Below, in pieces: positions 1-6,936 of a stretch of 10,283 nt of DNA. Every line of letters begins with the position of its first letter. Positions within the stretch are counted from its first letter, which is position 1. Under the pieces are notes generated by a model. That model saw only the letters and a list, made by a program, of their open reading frames with translations. It was not told the origin of the DNA and searched no databases. A program made the translations under genes and the position numbers. This DNA is from Bacillota bacterium (lineage in GTDB: Bacteria > Bacillota > Clostridia > Christensenellales > Aristaeellaceae), in assembly GCA_023392395.1 (NCBI GenBank), contig JAEVZE010000009.1, positions 1 through 10,283 of the forward strand, given 5' to 3'.

Positions 1-2224
1 AGTTGTAGGAGCCGAAGTTGAGCACTTCTTTTCCGGCCATGACGGAGGTGTCGCGAAGCGGCGAATCGTGACACACGAAGTAGGGGTTGTCCGCGCCGTT
101 CGCCATCAGCGCCTGCTGGCGGGCGTAGAACGACTTGAACTCGGGCGTCTCTTTGAAATCGCAGATCGGCGTCACCGGCTCCATGGAGGGCTTGGCCTCC
201 TGGAAGCCGTGCTGGCGTTCGTAGACCAGCCGGGACAGCCCGCTGACCGTCGTGCAGCGGCCGTACTCCTCCGGCGGGATGATGAAGCCGAAGGCCTCCT
301 CCACCCGGATGGAGATCGAGAGGACCTGCAGGCTGTCGCCGCCCAGATCGTCCAGGAAGTGGGCGTCGTCCCGGATCTGCTTTTCGCTCGTCTCCAGTAC
401 TTCCGCATAGATCTTGCGCACCTGGTCGCTGATCCTGCGCATTTCCATATCCACCAGTTCGGTCTTGACGCCGTCCCGCGGCGAGCCGTAGGGGAGGGCG
501 GACACGGTGCGGATGGCGAGCTCCCGGTAAGCGTCCGGCTTTTCCAGAATGAGCCTGCGGAGCTCCACGCGCTTGACTTTGATGGCGTTGACCACCGGCA
601 GCTTCTCGCTCGAAACCAACACCCGGCCCACTTGCTTGACCACGGGGAGCTTGGCGTTGATCTGCGCGATCCGGGCGCACAATCCCTTGACGTACACTTC
701 GTCCCCGGCCTTGTCGCCCAGATACATCACCAGCGTGATCTCCTGGTAGAGCGGCTTGTTCGGGTCCGCCGGGACGCCCAGCACGCACAGCTGTTCCACG
801 TCGCCCAGTACGGCGAAGGCGTCCTCCACCTCGTCAGGGTAGACGTTCTCACCGGATTCGTTGATCACCACGTCCTTGACGCGGCCCTCCACGTACATGC
901 GGCTGCCCGCTTCCAGCCGCACCACGTCGCCGGTGTGCAGCCAGCCTTCATTGTCCACCGCAGGCGGAACGAGCTTGCCGTCCACCAATTGTCCGGTGTG
1001 CAGCGAGCGGCCCTTGATCAGCATTTCGCCCCGGTTTTGCTTGCCGCCGTCGGGAATCACGCGGTACAGAACGTTCGAAAGCGGCCTGCCCACCGAGCCC
1101 GAAACGCGGGTGCGCAGGCTCTGGCTAGTCTCAACCGAGGTAATGGCCGTCTCCGTCATGCCAAAGCCGGACACCGTGAAGTAGCCCAGCGCGCTCAGCG
1201 TCTTCATCTGCTCGCCGGGGGTATGGCTGCCGCCCAGGATGATGCATTGTACGTCATCGCCCAGCAGCTTGTCCAGCACCGAATGGAACAGGAGCTTGCG
1301 CGCCACCGTCCGGCCCAACCTTGGGGCCACGTGCTGCAGCATGAGGCTGGTGCCCTTGAGCACCCGGTAAGCCATCTGCTTGCCCGCGCCTTCCTTGGCC
1401 ACCTTCTTTTCCAGGCCCGTCGCCAGGTTCGAGGCCAACAGCGGCACCGCCAGCAGCAGCTGGATGCGGAAGCGTGTGGCGTTTTCCACGATGGTCTGCG
1501 GCGCGCGGTCCTTCAGGTACACGTTGGCGTAGCCCAGGAAGCTGCACCACATCAGGCACACCATGAAGCCGAATACGTGGTGGAACGGCAGGAACGCCAG
1601 GGTCCGGCGGTTGCCGTCGCCAATGATCTCCCGGCAGGAGTTGTACAATAGCTCGCTGGACAGCACCTGGTTGGCCACCGCCGTACCATCGTACACAAAG
1701 ATGCGGCTGGTGGCGGTGGTGCCGCTGGTGCACAGCGCCACCTTGTCGGCGAATTCCGGGGTGAAGTCCTTCGGTGCGGCGGGCGCGGATTTCAGTTCGT
1801 CCACCGTCACCATCTGGACGCCCTTGGGCAGCGGCCGCCGGGTTTTGCCGATCAAAAGTGCCGCGCTCGACTGGGCCAGCATGTAGTCCATCTTTTCGTC
1901 GGACAGCGTAAAGTCCAGCAGCACCGCGTTGTAGCCCGCCAGGATCAGTCCCCAGAAAGCCGGGAACCACTCCGGGCAGGTGTCCATTGCGATGGCGGCG
2001 AATTTCTCTTTTTTGCCGCCCCCAAAGCGGCTTTTCAGGGATGCGGCGTACGCCATCGCCTTCTGCTCATACTGCGAATAGGAGATGGCGACTTCCTTTC
2101 CATTTTCCAGATAGAGCGCCGCGGACACGTCTCCCCAGGAGCAGGTCAACTGGAACAGATTGGAGAGGGACATGTCCTTGCGGAGCGCGTCGCAGCGCTC
2201 AAGAACCGGACTTTTGCTTTGCAT
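1..2224 (-). CDS. Acyl-AMP ligase / acyl carrier protein / alpha-oxoamine synthase fusion (3' end outside window)
   Basis: 741 codons are open here and the gene continues past the window edge. Residues about 1-560 are an adenylate-forming acyl ligase: nucleotide loop TSGTTATSR (166-174), GMTE (355-358), HTGD, GENVYP (459-463) and a late lysine, K549, in a degenerate A10 motif. Residues about 590-670 form a carrier protein domain with LGGDSL, where S631 is the predicted phosphopantetheine site. From NPYF (713-716) to the edge (FGSYN) the sequence matches the N-terminal entry of PLP-dependent alpha-oxoamine synthases (AONS, KBL, SPT type). I infer that the ligase activates a fatty acid, loads it on the carrier, and the synthase condenses it with an amino acid with loss of CO2. 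The PLP lysine and substrate pocket are not visible, so the third domain is the least certain. The ATG at 2224 has AAGGAGAT 7 nt upstream. The start overlaps the upstream reductase by 26 nt, suggesting translational coupling. The nucleotide loop has Ala and Arg where most relatives have Gly and Lys. Confidence 0.85.
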   Translation of the reverse strand, partial: MQSKSPVLERCDALRKDMSLSNLFQLTCSWGDVSAALYLENGKEVAISYSQYEQKAMAYAASLKSRFGGGKKEKFAAIAMDTCPEWFPAFWGLILAGYNAVLLDFTLSDEKMDYMLAQSSAALLIGKTRRPLPKGVQMVTVDELKSAPAAPKDFTPEFADKVALCTSGTTATSRIFVYDGTAVANQVLSSELLYNSCREIIGDGNRRTLAFLPFHHVFGFMVCLMWCSFLGYANVYLKDRAPQTIVENATRFRIQLLLAVPLLASNLATGLEKKVAKEGAGKQMAYRVLKGTSLMLQHVAPRLGRTVARKLLFHSVLDKLLGDDVQCIILGGSHTPGEQMKTLSALGYFTVSGFGMTETAITSVETSQSLRTRVSGSVGRPLSNVLYRVIPDGGKQNRGEMLIKGRSLHTGQLVDGKLVPPAVDNEGWLHTGDVVRLEAGSRMYVEGRVKDVVINESGENVYPDEVEDAFAVLGDVEQLCVLGVPADPNKPLYQEITLVMYLGDKAGDEVYVKGLCARIAQINAKLPVVKQVGRVLVSSEKLPVVNAIKVKRVELRRLILEKPDAYRELAIRTVSALPYGSPRDGVKTELVDMEMRRISDQVRKIYAEVLETSEKQIRDDAHFLDDLGGDSLQVLSISIRVEEAFGFIIPPEEYGRCTTVSGLSRLVYERQHGFQEAKPSMEPVTPICDFKETPEFKSFYARQQALMANGADNPYFVCHDSPLRDTSVMAGKEVLNFGSYN

Positions 2225-3056
2225 GAGACGTATCTCCTTTTCCAAGATAATAGCCAAACAGGATGGATTGGATCAGCCAGGCGGGGAAGAGGGCGTGCAG
2301 CGCCACCGCCAGATGCTGATCGAATTTCGCCACGCGTTTGCGCAGCGGCATGCGTTTTTTTGAAAGCAGTCCGGCGGCGATGATGCCCAGTTTTTCGGGG
2401 TCGCAGCCGCCCGCCTCGTCCCGCGCGATGGTCGAGATGCCTTTTTGGTAGAGTTCGCCGTAGGGAGAATCGCCCGTTGCGGCCGCCGCGTGTAGGCGGG
2501 TGGATTGGGAACCGCCCCGGTGATCACCCGGCTCCACCAGGCATACCTGGATGCCGAAGGGTTTGACTTCCATCTGGAGGCATTCCGAATATCCCTCGAT
2601 GGCGTGTTTGCTGGCGGTGTAGGCGCTCTGGAAGGGGGTGCCCAGAAGGCCGTTGATCGACGAGAAATTGATGATCCGCCCGTTTCTTTCGGCGCGCATC
2701 AGGGGCAGCGCCGCGCGGGTCATCTCCACCGTGCCCAGAAAGTTGGTCTCAAACACGTTCAGGTATTCGTCCCGGCTCGTCTCCTCGCAGGAGCCCAACA
2801 CCAGAACGCCCGCGCAGTTGTACAGCGCGTCCACCCGGGGCGAGATTAATAGAGCCTGCTGCTTAAAGGCACGGATGCTTTCCACGCTCCGAACGTCCAG
2901 CGGAACGCGGTGAACGCCGCAATCGCACGGGCCCGCATAGGGCTTGAAGGAGCGCGCTCCCGCGATCACCAGATATCCGGCCTTCGCCAGCGCCTTTGCG
3001 GTGTAAAACCCCAGGCCACTGGAAGCGCCCGTCACCCAAACGGTGCCTGTATCCAA
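2199..3056 (-). CDS. Short-chain dehydrogenase/reductase, candidate 3-keto-lipid reductase
   Basis: A 285-residue classical SDR. It shows the cofactor motif TGASSGLG (9-16), the structural NCAG (80-83), the catalytic serine in FSSINGLLG (S133) and YTASK (Y146, K150). The C-terminal 50 residues are basic, then hydrophobic (HALFPAWLIQSILFGYYLG), which suggests membrane association as in several lipid-acting SDRs. The substrate cannot be read from the sequence. Position suggests it: its end overlaps the ligase/carrier/synthase fusion by 26 nt, so I infer reduction of the ketone that enzyme would make, analogous to 3-ketosphinganine reductase. The frame is open to an ATG at 3146, but a good promoter lies at 3102-3130 inside that extension, so translation must begin later. 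TTG at 3056 puts the Rossmann strand at the usual distance from the N terminus. Its Shine-Dalgarno (GGGGATGG) is only fair, so the exact start is moderately sure. Confidence 0.85.
   Translation of the reverse strand: MDTGTVWVTGASSGLGFYTAKALAKAGYLVIAGARSFKPYAGPCDCGVHRVPLDVRSVESIRAFKQQALLISPRVDALYNCAGVLVLGSCEETSRDEYLNVFETNFLGTVEMTRAALPLMRAERNGRIINFSSINGLLGTPFQSAYTASKHAIEGYSECLQMEVKPFGIQVCLVEPGDHRGGSQSTRLHAAAATGDSPYGELYQKGISTIARDEAGGCDPEKLGIIAAGLLSKKRMPLRKRVAKFDQHLAVALHALFPAWLIQSILFGYYLGKGDTSHAKQKSGS
2232..2239 (-). promoter_or_regulatory. Ribosome binding site of the ligase fusion
   Basis: On the minus strand this reads AAGGAGAT, 7 nt before the ATG at 2224. It lies inside the end of the upstream dehydrogenase gene. 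It favours the 2224 start over a second in-frame ATG 17 codons later. Confidence 0.75.
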
Positions 3057-3101
3057 GCGTATCCATCCCCATCCCCAAGTGGAACATTCTGCAATATGAG
3101 A

Positions 3102-3130
3102 ATTATACTTCACAGACAGAGGATATGCAA
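3102..3130 (-). promoter_or_regulatory. Sigma-A type promoter of the reductase/ligase operon
   Basis: The minus strand has a perfect -10 box TATAAT (3102-3107), a 17-bp spacer and a weak -35 TTGCAT (3125-3130). Transcription would begin near 3095, about 40 nt before the TTG start at 3056. This rules out the longer open-frame start at 3146. Confidence 0.6.
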
Positions 3131-3304
3131 GTTTTATCAATTGCATTTCCCATCCGTCCGGCAGTATTCCTCCACATGGTTTTCATTTCCACCCAGCATG
3201 AGTATACAAAGCCGAAGACGTGCGCACAACGAACGAAACGTTATTTCACAGGGTTCGTTTATGAAAAATGGCGTGAGAAGTGGCCCCAATCCGTCAGCGA
3301 TGGT

Positions 3305-3335
3305 TTGAAGCGTCGCCTTTGTGGTATTTTATAAG
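3305..3335 (+). promoter_or_regulatory. Possible weak promoter of the peroxiredoxin/pirin operon
   Basis: TTGAAG (3305-3310) and TATAAG (3330-3335) are separated by 19 bp, longer than the ideal 17. This is the best match I see upstream of the ATG at 3385. The divergent region 3057-3384 holds this, the minus-strand promoter, and a loose inverted repeat AACGAAC/GTTCGTT (3228-3234 and 3253-3259). Confidence 0.35.
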
Positions 3336-3384
3336 GCAGATGTATTCCCACGATTGCGGGATGCGAAGAAGTGGAGGTTTATTT

Positions 3385-3843
3385 ATGAAACCGATCGAAG
3401 TAGGGACGCCGGCCCCAGCCTTTACGATGGAAGATACGGAGGAGCAGCCGGTGCTGCTGTCGGATTTTCTGGGCAAGAAGGTGCTCCTGTCGTGGCACCC
3501 GATCGCATGGACCAGCGTGTGTACGGATCAGATGCGTGCGCTTGAGGTCAACTGGGAGAGGTTCCAGGCGCTGAATACCGTGCCGCTGGGCCTCAGCGTG
3601 GACCCCAGCGCGGGCAAGCGGGCATGGAAAGAAGTGCTCAGGCTCAAGAACCTGCCGCTCCTGTCCGACTTCTGGCCCCATGGCAAGGTGGCCACGGACT
3701 ACGGCATCTTCCACGAGGAGTTCGGCATGTCCGAGCGGGCCAATATCATTGTGGATGAGAAGGGCATCGTAAAGTGGGTTAAGGTGTACCCGATGTCACA
3801 GCTGCCCGACATCGAGGAAGTGTTTGCCGAGCTTTCAAAGTAA
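3385..3843 (+). CDS. Peroxiredoxin (AhpC/TSA, redoxin family), single-cysteine type
   Basis: A 152-residue thioredoxin-fold peroxidase predicted to reduce hydrogen peroxide or organic hydroperoxides in the cytoplasm. The active-site segment is HPIAWTSVCTDQM, with peroxidatic C46 and the T43-x-x-C46 pattern of the family. Later conserved-looking stretches are LLSDFWPHGKVATDYGIF and a strand pair ending at VKWVKVYP. C46 is the only cysteine in the protein, so no resolving cysteine is present and re-reduction must come from an external thiol or partner protein. The ATG at 3385 has GGAGG 7 nt upstream. The frame is open further upstream, but those residues lack family character and come before the ribosome binding site. 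The pirin gene follows after 16 bp, so the two are probably co-transcribed. Confidence 0.9.
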   Translation: MKPIEVGTPAPAFTMEDTEEQPVLLSDFLGKKVLLSWHPIAWTSVCTDQMRALEVNWERFQALNTVPLGLSVDPSAGKRAWKEVLRLKNLPLLSDFWPHGKVATDYGIFHEEFGMSERANIIVDEKGIVKWVKVYPMSQLPDIEEVFAELSK

Positions 3844-3859
3844 CCAGGGGGAGGTACCT

Positions 3860-4696
3860 ATGGAAAGAGGCATCGCAAAAATCGTGCGCGGGGTTCGAGC
3901 CGTGGACGGTGCGGGCGTGAGGCTCGTCCGGGTGCTGGGGCACGACGACGTGTACGACTTCGACCCGTTTCTGATGCTGGACTCGTTTGATTCCACCGAT
4001 CCCAGGGATTACATCGCTGGGTTTCCGACCCATCCGCACAGAGGCATCGAAACCATCACCTACTTGATCTCCGGCCGCATCGAGCACGAGGACAGCCTCG
4101 GCAACGCGGGCGTCATTGCCTCTGGCCAGAGCCAGTGGATGACCGCGGGCGGCGGCATCCTGCACCAGGAGATGCCCAAGCCCTCCGAGCGGATGCTGGG
4201 CTTCCAGCTGTGGCTCAACATGCCCCGGACGGAGAAGATGGCCCTGCCCGCCTATCTGGACATCCGGGAGGACATGATGCCCGTGGCGCAGGAGGACGGC
4301 GCGACAATTCGCGTCATCTCCGGCGCGTACAAGGGGCTGAAGGGAGTAACGCCCCGCCACATTGCAGCGACGCTGTACGATGTGACGCTTGCGAAGGGGC
4401 GTGTGATCCGGCTGGACGCTGCGCCGAATCAGACGGCCTTCCTCTTCACCATCGAGGGCGACGCCGTCCTCTCCTACAAGCGCATTCAGGAAAAATACGC
4501 CGTGCTGTTTGGCGAGGGAGACCACATCTCGGTTTCCGCTCCGGAGGACCGGGACGCCCGCTTCATCTTCTTCATGGGGCCGCCGCTGCGCGAACCCATC
4601 GCTTGGGGCGGCCCGATCGTCATGAATACCCGTGAGGAGTTGGACGCGGCCTTCCGGGAGCTGCGTGACGGCACCTTCCTGACCCGGCAAAGCTAA
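3860..4696 (+). CDS. Pirin family bicupin protein
   Basis: A 278-residue protein of normal pirin length. The N-terminal cupin carries the metal site of the family: H58 and H60 in THPHRGIET, then H102 and E104 in GGGILHQE. This fits an iron-binding pirin. The C-terminal cupin (about 150-260) includes GPPLREPIAWGGPIVMNT, a very typical pirin ending. Characterised relatives show quercetin 2,3-dioxygenase activity or act as redox-sensitive regulators; which applies here cannot be told. The ATG at 3860 has GGGGGAGG 5 nt upstream, and an earlier in-frame ATG at 3824 lies inside the peroxiredoxin gene and is unlikely. It sits second in the peroxiredoxin operon and is followed by a terminator 14 bp after the stop, which suits an oxidative-stress role. 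Confidence 0.92.
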   Translation: MERGIAKIVRGVRAVDGAGVRLVRVLGHDDVYDFDPFLMLDSFDSTDPRDYIAGFPTHPHRGIETITYLISGRIEHEDSLGNAGVIASGQSQWMTAGGGILHQEMPKPSERMLGFQLWLNMPRTEKMALPAYLDIREDMMPVAQEDGATIRVISGAYKGLKGVTPRHIAATLYDVTLAKGRVIRLDAAPNQTAFLFTIEGDAVLSYKRIQEKYAVLFGEGDHISVSAPEDRDARFIFFMGPPLREPIAWGGPIVMNTREELDAAFRELRDGTFLTRQS

Positions 4697-4710
4697 GAGA
4701 ACTACTAATG

Positions 4711-4737
4711 GCCCGTCGTGCAGAGCGACGGGCTTTT
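4711..4737 (+). terminator. Rho-independent terminator after pirin
   Basis: A perfect 8-bp stem GCCCGTCG/CGACGGGC (4711-4718 and 4726-4733) with a 7-nt loop, followed by TTTT. It ends the peroxiredoxin/pirin transcript. Confidence 0.8.
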
Positions 4738-4768
4738 CATGCTGGTCATCGGGTTTTCGACACTCAAT

Positions 4769-4798
4769 GCGCCTCCCGCGTTTTGCTGCGGGAGGCGC
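4769..4798 (-). terminator. Long hairpin closing the sigma/anti-sigma operon
   Basis: A perfect 11-bp stem GCGCCTCCCGC/GCGGGAGGCGC with an 8-nt loop, only 5 nt beyond the stop of the minus-strand small gene. There is no clear U tract on the minus side (ATTGAGTG follows), so it may be a weak terminator, an mRNA 3' end stabiliser, or a backstop for the plus-strand transcript. Confidence 0.55.
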
Positions 4799-4803
4799 TG
4801 ATT

Positions 4804-5043
4804 TCATGATTCCCTCGGGCCGTTGGGCCAGGAGTCCGAGTCGTCGTAAATACCGCTATAGTCCAGCATCGCGGACCTAGCCGCCATGTTGGCCCGAGCG
4901 GCCAGTTCTTCCGGGGAGGAGATTCCATCGCTGACGATGCGCGCCTTTACCGATGGGTGCAGCGATTCAAAGTACTCATAGGCTTCAGGATCCGACTCCA
5001 GCAGCGCCTTCAGGCTGCCGGAGGCCTCTTCCGGGATTTCCAT
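4804..5043 (-). CDS. Small acidic helical protein of unknown function
   Basis: A 79-residue protein with no signal peptide or membrane segment and no cysteine. I do not recognise the family. The visible core is a helical pattern (SLKALLESDPEAYEYFESLHPSVKARI, then ISSPEELAARANMAA), followed by an acidic, probably disordered tail. The helix-turn-helix-like arrangement YFESLHPSVKARI loosely recalls small Firmicute proteins that pair 'F-x-x-L-P' with a following helix, but this is only a resemblance. The ATG at 5043 has a perfect AAGGAGG 9 nt upstream; a GTG three codons earlier at 5052 touches that same Shine-Dalgarno and is unlikely. It lies 57 bp after the anti-sigma gene on the same strand and ends next to a hairpin, so it is probably the third gene of that operon. 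Confidence 0.7.
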   Translation of the reverse strand: MEIPEEASGSLKALLESDPEAYEYFESLHPSVKARIVSDGISSPEELAARANMAARSAMLDYSGIYDDSDSWPNGPRES

Positions 5044-5100
5044 GTCCTTCACCCTCCTTCGCCCGTAGTTTGAGCGAAAGTGTCCGGTTCCATACAGAAC

Positions 5101-6429
5101 TTACCATTCGCCGCCTTGCTCGGGTTCTTCCGCCGTCTGTTCCTCCACGGTGCAGCGGATTGCCGCAAAACGCTCGCCAGTCTGACTGTCGAAAGGCCGG
5201 AGGAAGTACGCCGCCTGCGCCTGATCGAACGACTGGAAGAGGCCGCGCATCCGGAAGATTTCATCGGGATCGGGATTTTCATCTTCAGGTTGCTTGGCCC
5301 AGTATTCCTGAAGCCCGATCGGGTTCTCCTGGGCGTCCAGCAGCTCAAAATCGAGGCTCGAATCGATACAGTCCCCCGTCAGGCAGGTGGGGCACTCCCT
5401 TTTGCCCTTCGCCTTCGCTTCGTTCACCGTCATTGGGGTCGCGTGTTCCATGCCGGAGCAGTGCTCAAACAGATGGAAATAGAGGCCCTTCTTCGTCGAG
5501 TAGACCATTGTCTGGCCGTCAATGGCGACAGCGGGCGTCCGGGGCTTGAGTCTGAAGGAGACGTCGATGTACCCCGCCAGCGGCGTCGAATGCAGCTTGG
5601 CCAGCAGAAGGATGCAGCCCGCGTCATCCAGTTCCGACTTCTCCGGAACCAGCTTCCACACCTTCTCCACGGCTGCCCTTGCCAGCTCAAAGGAGACGGC
5701 CAGCGTCTTGTCGCCGTAGACGGGTAGCGCCGCCGTCACGGCCAGCGGCCCGTCTCCTTGATCCTGTATCGCGCCCGTCAAGCTATAGACGAGTGCGTCG
5801 CCCTCCCGGACGCACAGACAGCCCTCCGATAACGAATCGGCCAGCGACTTGAAGTACTTGAGATCGTCGTAGGTCAAATTCGAGATGCGCTGCCCTTCGC
5901 TTGGGAGACTGCTGGTGTCCAGAAGAAAGAGTTCATCCGGCGTGTACAGTGCCTTGCCGCTGGATGCGGCCTTGTCCCGGTAGTCTTTTCCGGCTCCATC
6001 CCCACTGTCCAATTCTGCGTAGGTCCAAAGGTCTACCAGCATCAGGTTGGAATCTTTGGCAGGCGCTACTTCCACGACGACGCGCACATTCTTGCCATCG
6101 TACATCGCCTCCCGCACCGTCATCGAAAGTCTTTCGTTCTCGTCGCTGCCCAGATCGCGGGAGATCATCCCTTCGGCTGTCTCCAAAGGCTCAATGGGTT
6201 GGTCGTAGAGCTTGAAGAAGTCCAATACACCCCAGCGGGTCGCCGCGGCGAACGCAACGGCCGCCAGCAGTATGACAATCAATACCGCAACCAGCAGGCT
6301 GACGCGCAGTTTTCGCTTCATAACCGGTTTCTCCCGTCCAGTAAGTTCCCGTGCCGTTCGGCTCACCGTTTGGGCAAAGGCCGGGTCGGGTCGCCCGAAG
6401 GCCGCCTGGTAATCCCGTCGGTTCAGCAC
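5101..6429 (-). CDS. Membrane-anchored anti-sigma factor, DUF4179-like, with Cys/His module
   Basis: A 442-residue single-pass membrane protein. Residues 1-42 are cytoplasmic and basic, 43-63 form the membrane helix, and the rest lies outside. The outer part begins with a segment resembling DUF4179 proteins (SMTVREAMYDGKNVRVVVEV, 102-121), which typically accompany ECF sigma factors in Firmicutes. Residues 310-354 hold a Cys/His module: Y317-F-H319, C324-S-G-M, an EAKAKGK helix, then C346-P-T-C349 and C354. That pattern recurs in extracytoplasmic clostridial proteins as a probable small metal-binding fold. The role I infer is sequestering the sigma factor encoded just upstream until an outside signal arrives. 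The GTG at 6429 overlaps the sigma stop by 7 nt and has AGGAGG within the sigma gene's last codons, supporting coupled translation. The gene itself is intact although its sigma partner is frameshifted. Confidence 0.8.
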   Translation of the reverse strand: MLNRRDYQAAFGRPDPAFAQTVSRTARELTGREKPVMKRKLRVSLLVAVLIVILLAAVAFAAATRWGVLDFFKLYDQPIEPLETAEGMISRDLGSDENERLSMTVREAMYDGKNVRVVVEVAPAKDSNLMLVDLWTYAELDSGDGAGKDYRDKAASSGKALYTPDELFLLDTSSLPSEGQRISNLTYDDLKYFKSLADSLSEGCLCVREGDALVYSLTGAIQDQGDGPLAVTAALPVYGDKTLAVSFELARAAVEKVWKLVPEKSELDDAGCILLLAKLHSTPLAGYIDVSFRLKPRTPAVAIDGQTMVYSTKKGLYFHLFEHCSGMEHATPMTVNEAKAKGKRECPTCLTGDCIDSSLDFELLDAQENPIGLQEYWAKQPEDENPDPDEIFRMRGLFQSFDQAQAAYFLRPFDSQTGERFAAIRCTVEEQTAEEPEQGGEW

Positions 6430-6897
6430 GGTTTCACCTCCTCGCCTAACATGTGCCTGAGGAGCGATCGGGCTTTGCGCATCCGCGTCTTGACGGTGCC
6501 GCCCGGGAGCCTGAGCATTCTGGCGATTTCGGCGGTCTCATACCCCTCCATGTAGTTGCAGTACGAGTGGAAGCCGAAGCGCCTCCGGAAGGCGTAGGAT
6601 TGCGTCATGCAGATCCGCGTCGGCACCCGGCGGCGCGGCGCGCTCCGGCACGGACGGCACCGCCACCTCCCGGCCCTTCCGCCTGTACTGGTCCCGGCAT
6701 ACGTTGATCAGAATGCGTACCACCCAGGTTTCAAAGTATTTTTCATCCCGAAGGTGGCTTCGCTTCTCCCATGCGCGCTTCAGCGCCTCTTGCACGGCGT
6801 CTTCGCGGTCTGAGGAGCGCGAAAGCATCGCATAGCTGACGCGATAGAGGGTTGCCGTCATGCCTTCGACGCGCCTCGCAAATTCTTCGCCGTTCAT
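6423..6897 (-). pseudogene. ECF-type RNA polymerase sigma factor, broken by a 1-base frameshift
   Basis: The ATG at 6897 follows GGAGG by 5 nt. The first frame gives sigma region 2 (YAMLSRSSDREDAVQEAL, KYFETWVVRILINVCRDQYRRK), a linker and the start of region 4, then runs out of register at LVLQLHGGV and stops at 6538-6540. The next frame continues the same protein as YMEGYETAEIARMLRLPGGTVKTRMRKARSLLRHML, the region 4 helix-turn-helix, to the stop at 6423-6425. Deleting one of the two A residues (minus strand) at 6556-6557 joins them as LVLHYMEGYETAEIA, the normal family reading, and gives a 157-residue protein of usual ECF length. So the gene carries a single inserted base. It could be a true recent mutation or a sequencing/assembly error. 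I see no heptameric slippery site that would argue for programmed frameshifting. Its neighbour downstream is its apparent anti-sigma factor. Confidence 0.82.
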
Positions 6898-6936
6898 GCC
6901 ATCCTCCGCCTGTGTTACTTGACCGGTCGACCATTA

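Noticed and set aside
68..1651. A 527-codon open frame on the plus strand
   Set aside because: It lies antisense to the ligase fusion, has a His/Gln/Arg-rich low-sense composition, and lacks a family motif. It is a shadow of GC-rich codon bias.
1254..1970. A 238-codon minus-strand frame rich in Gly and Arg
   Set aside because: It is out of register with the continuous ligase frame, which shows all adenylation motifs on the same strand.
3228..3259. Inverted repeat AACGAAC/GTTCGTT with an 18-bp centre
   Set aside because: Short arms and a long spacer make chance likely, and it is not placed clearly against either promoter.
3779..4807. A 342-codon open frame on the minus strand
   Set aside because: It is antisense to the pirin gene, whose motifs are unambiguous, and it runs across the terminators.
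6540..6570. Programmed frameshifting in the sigma gene
   Set aside because: No slippery heptamer or clear stimulatory structure is seen at the junction; a one-base insertion explains the data more simply.
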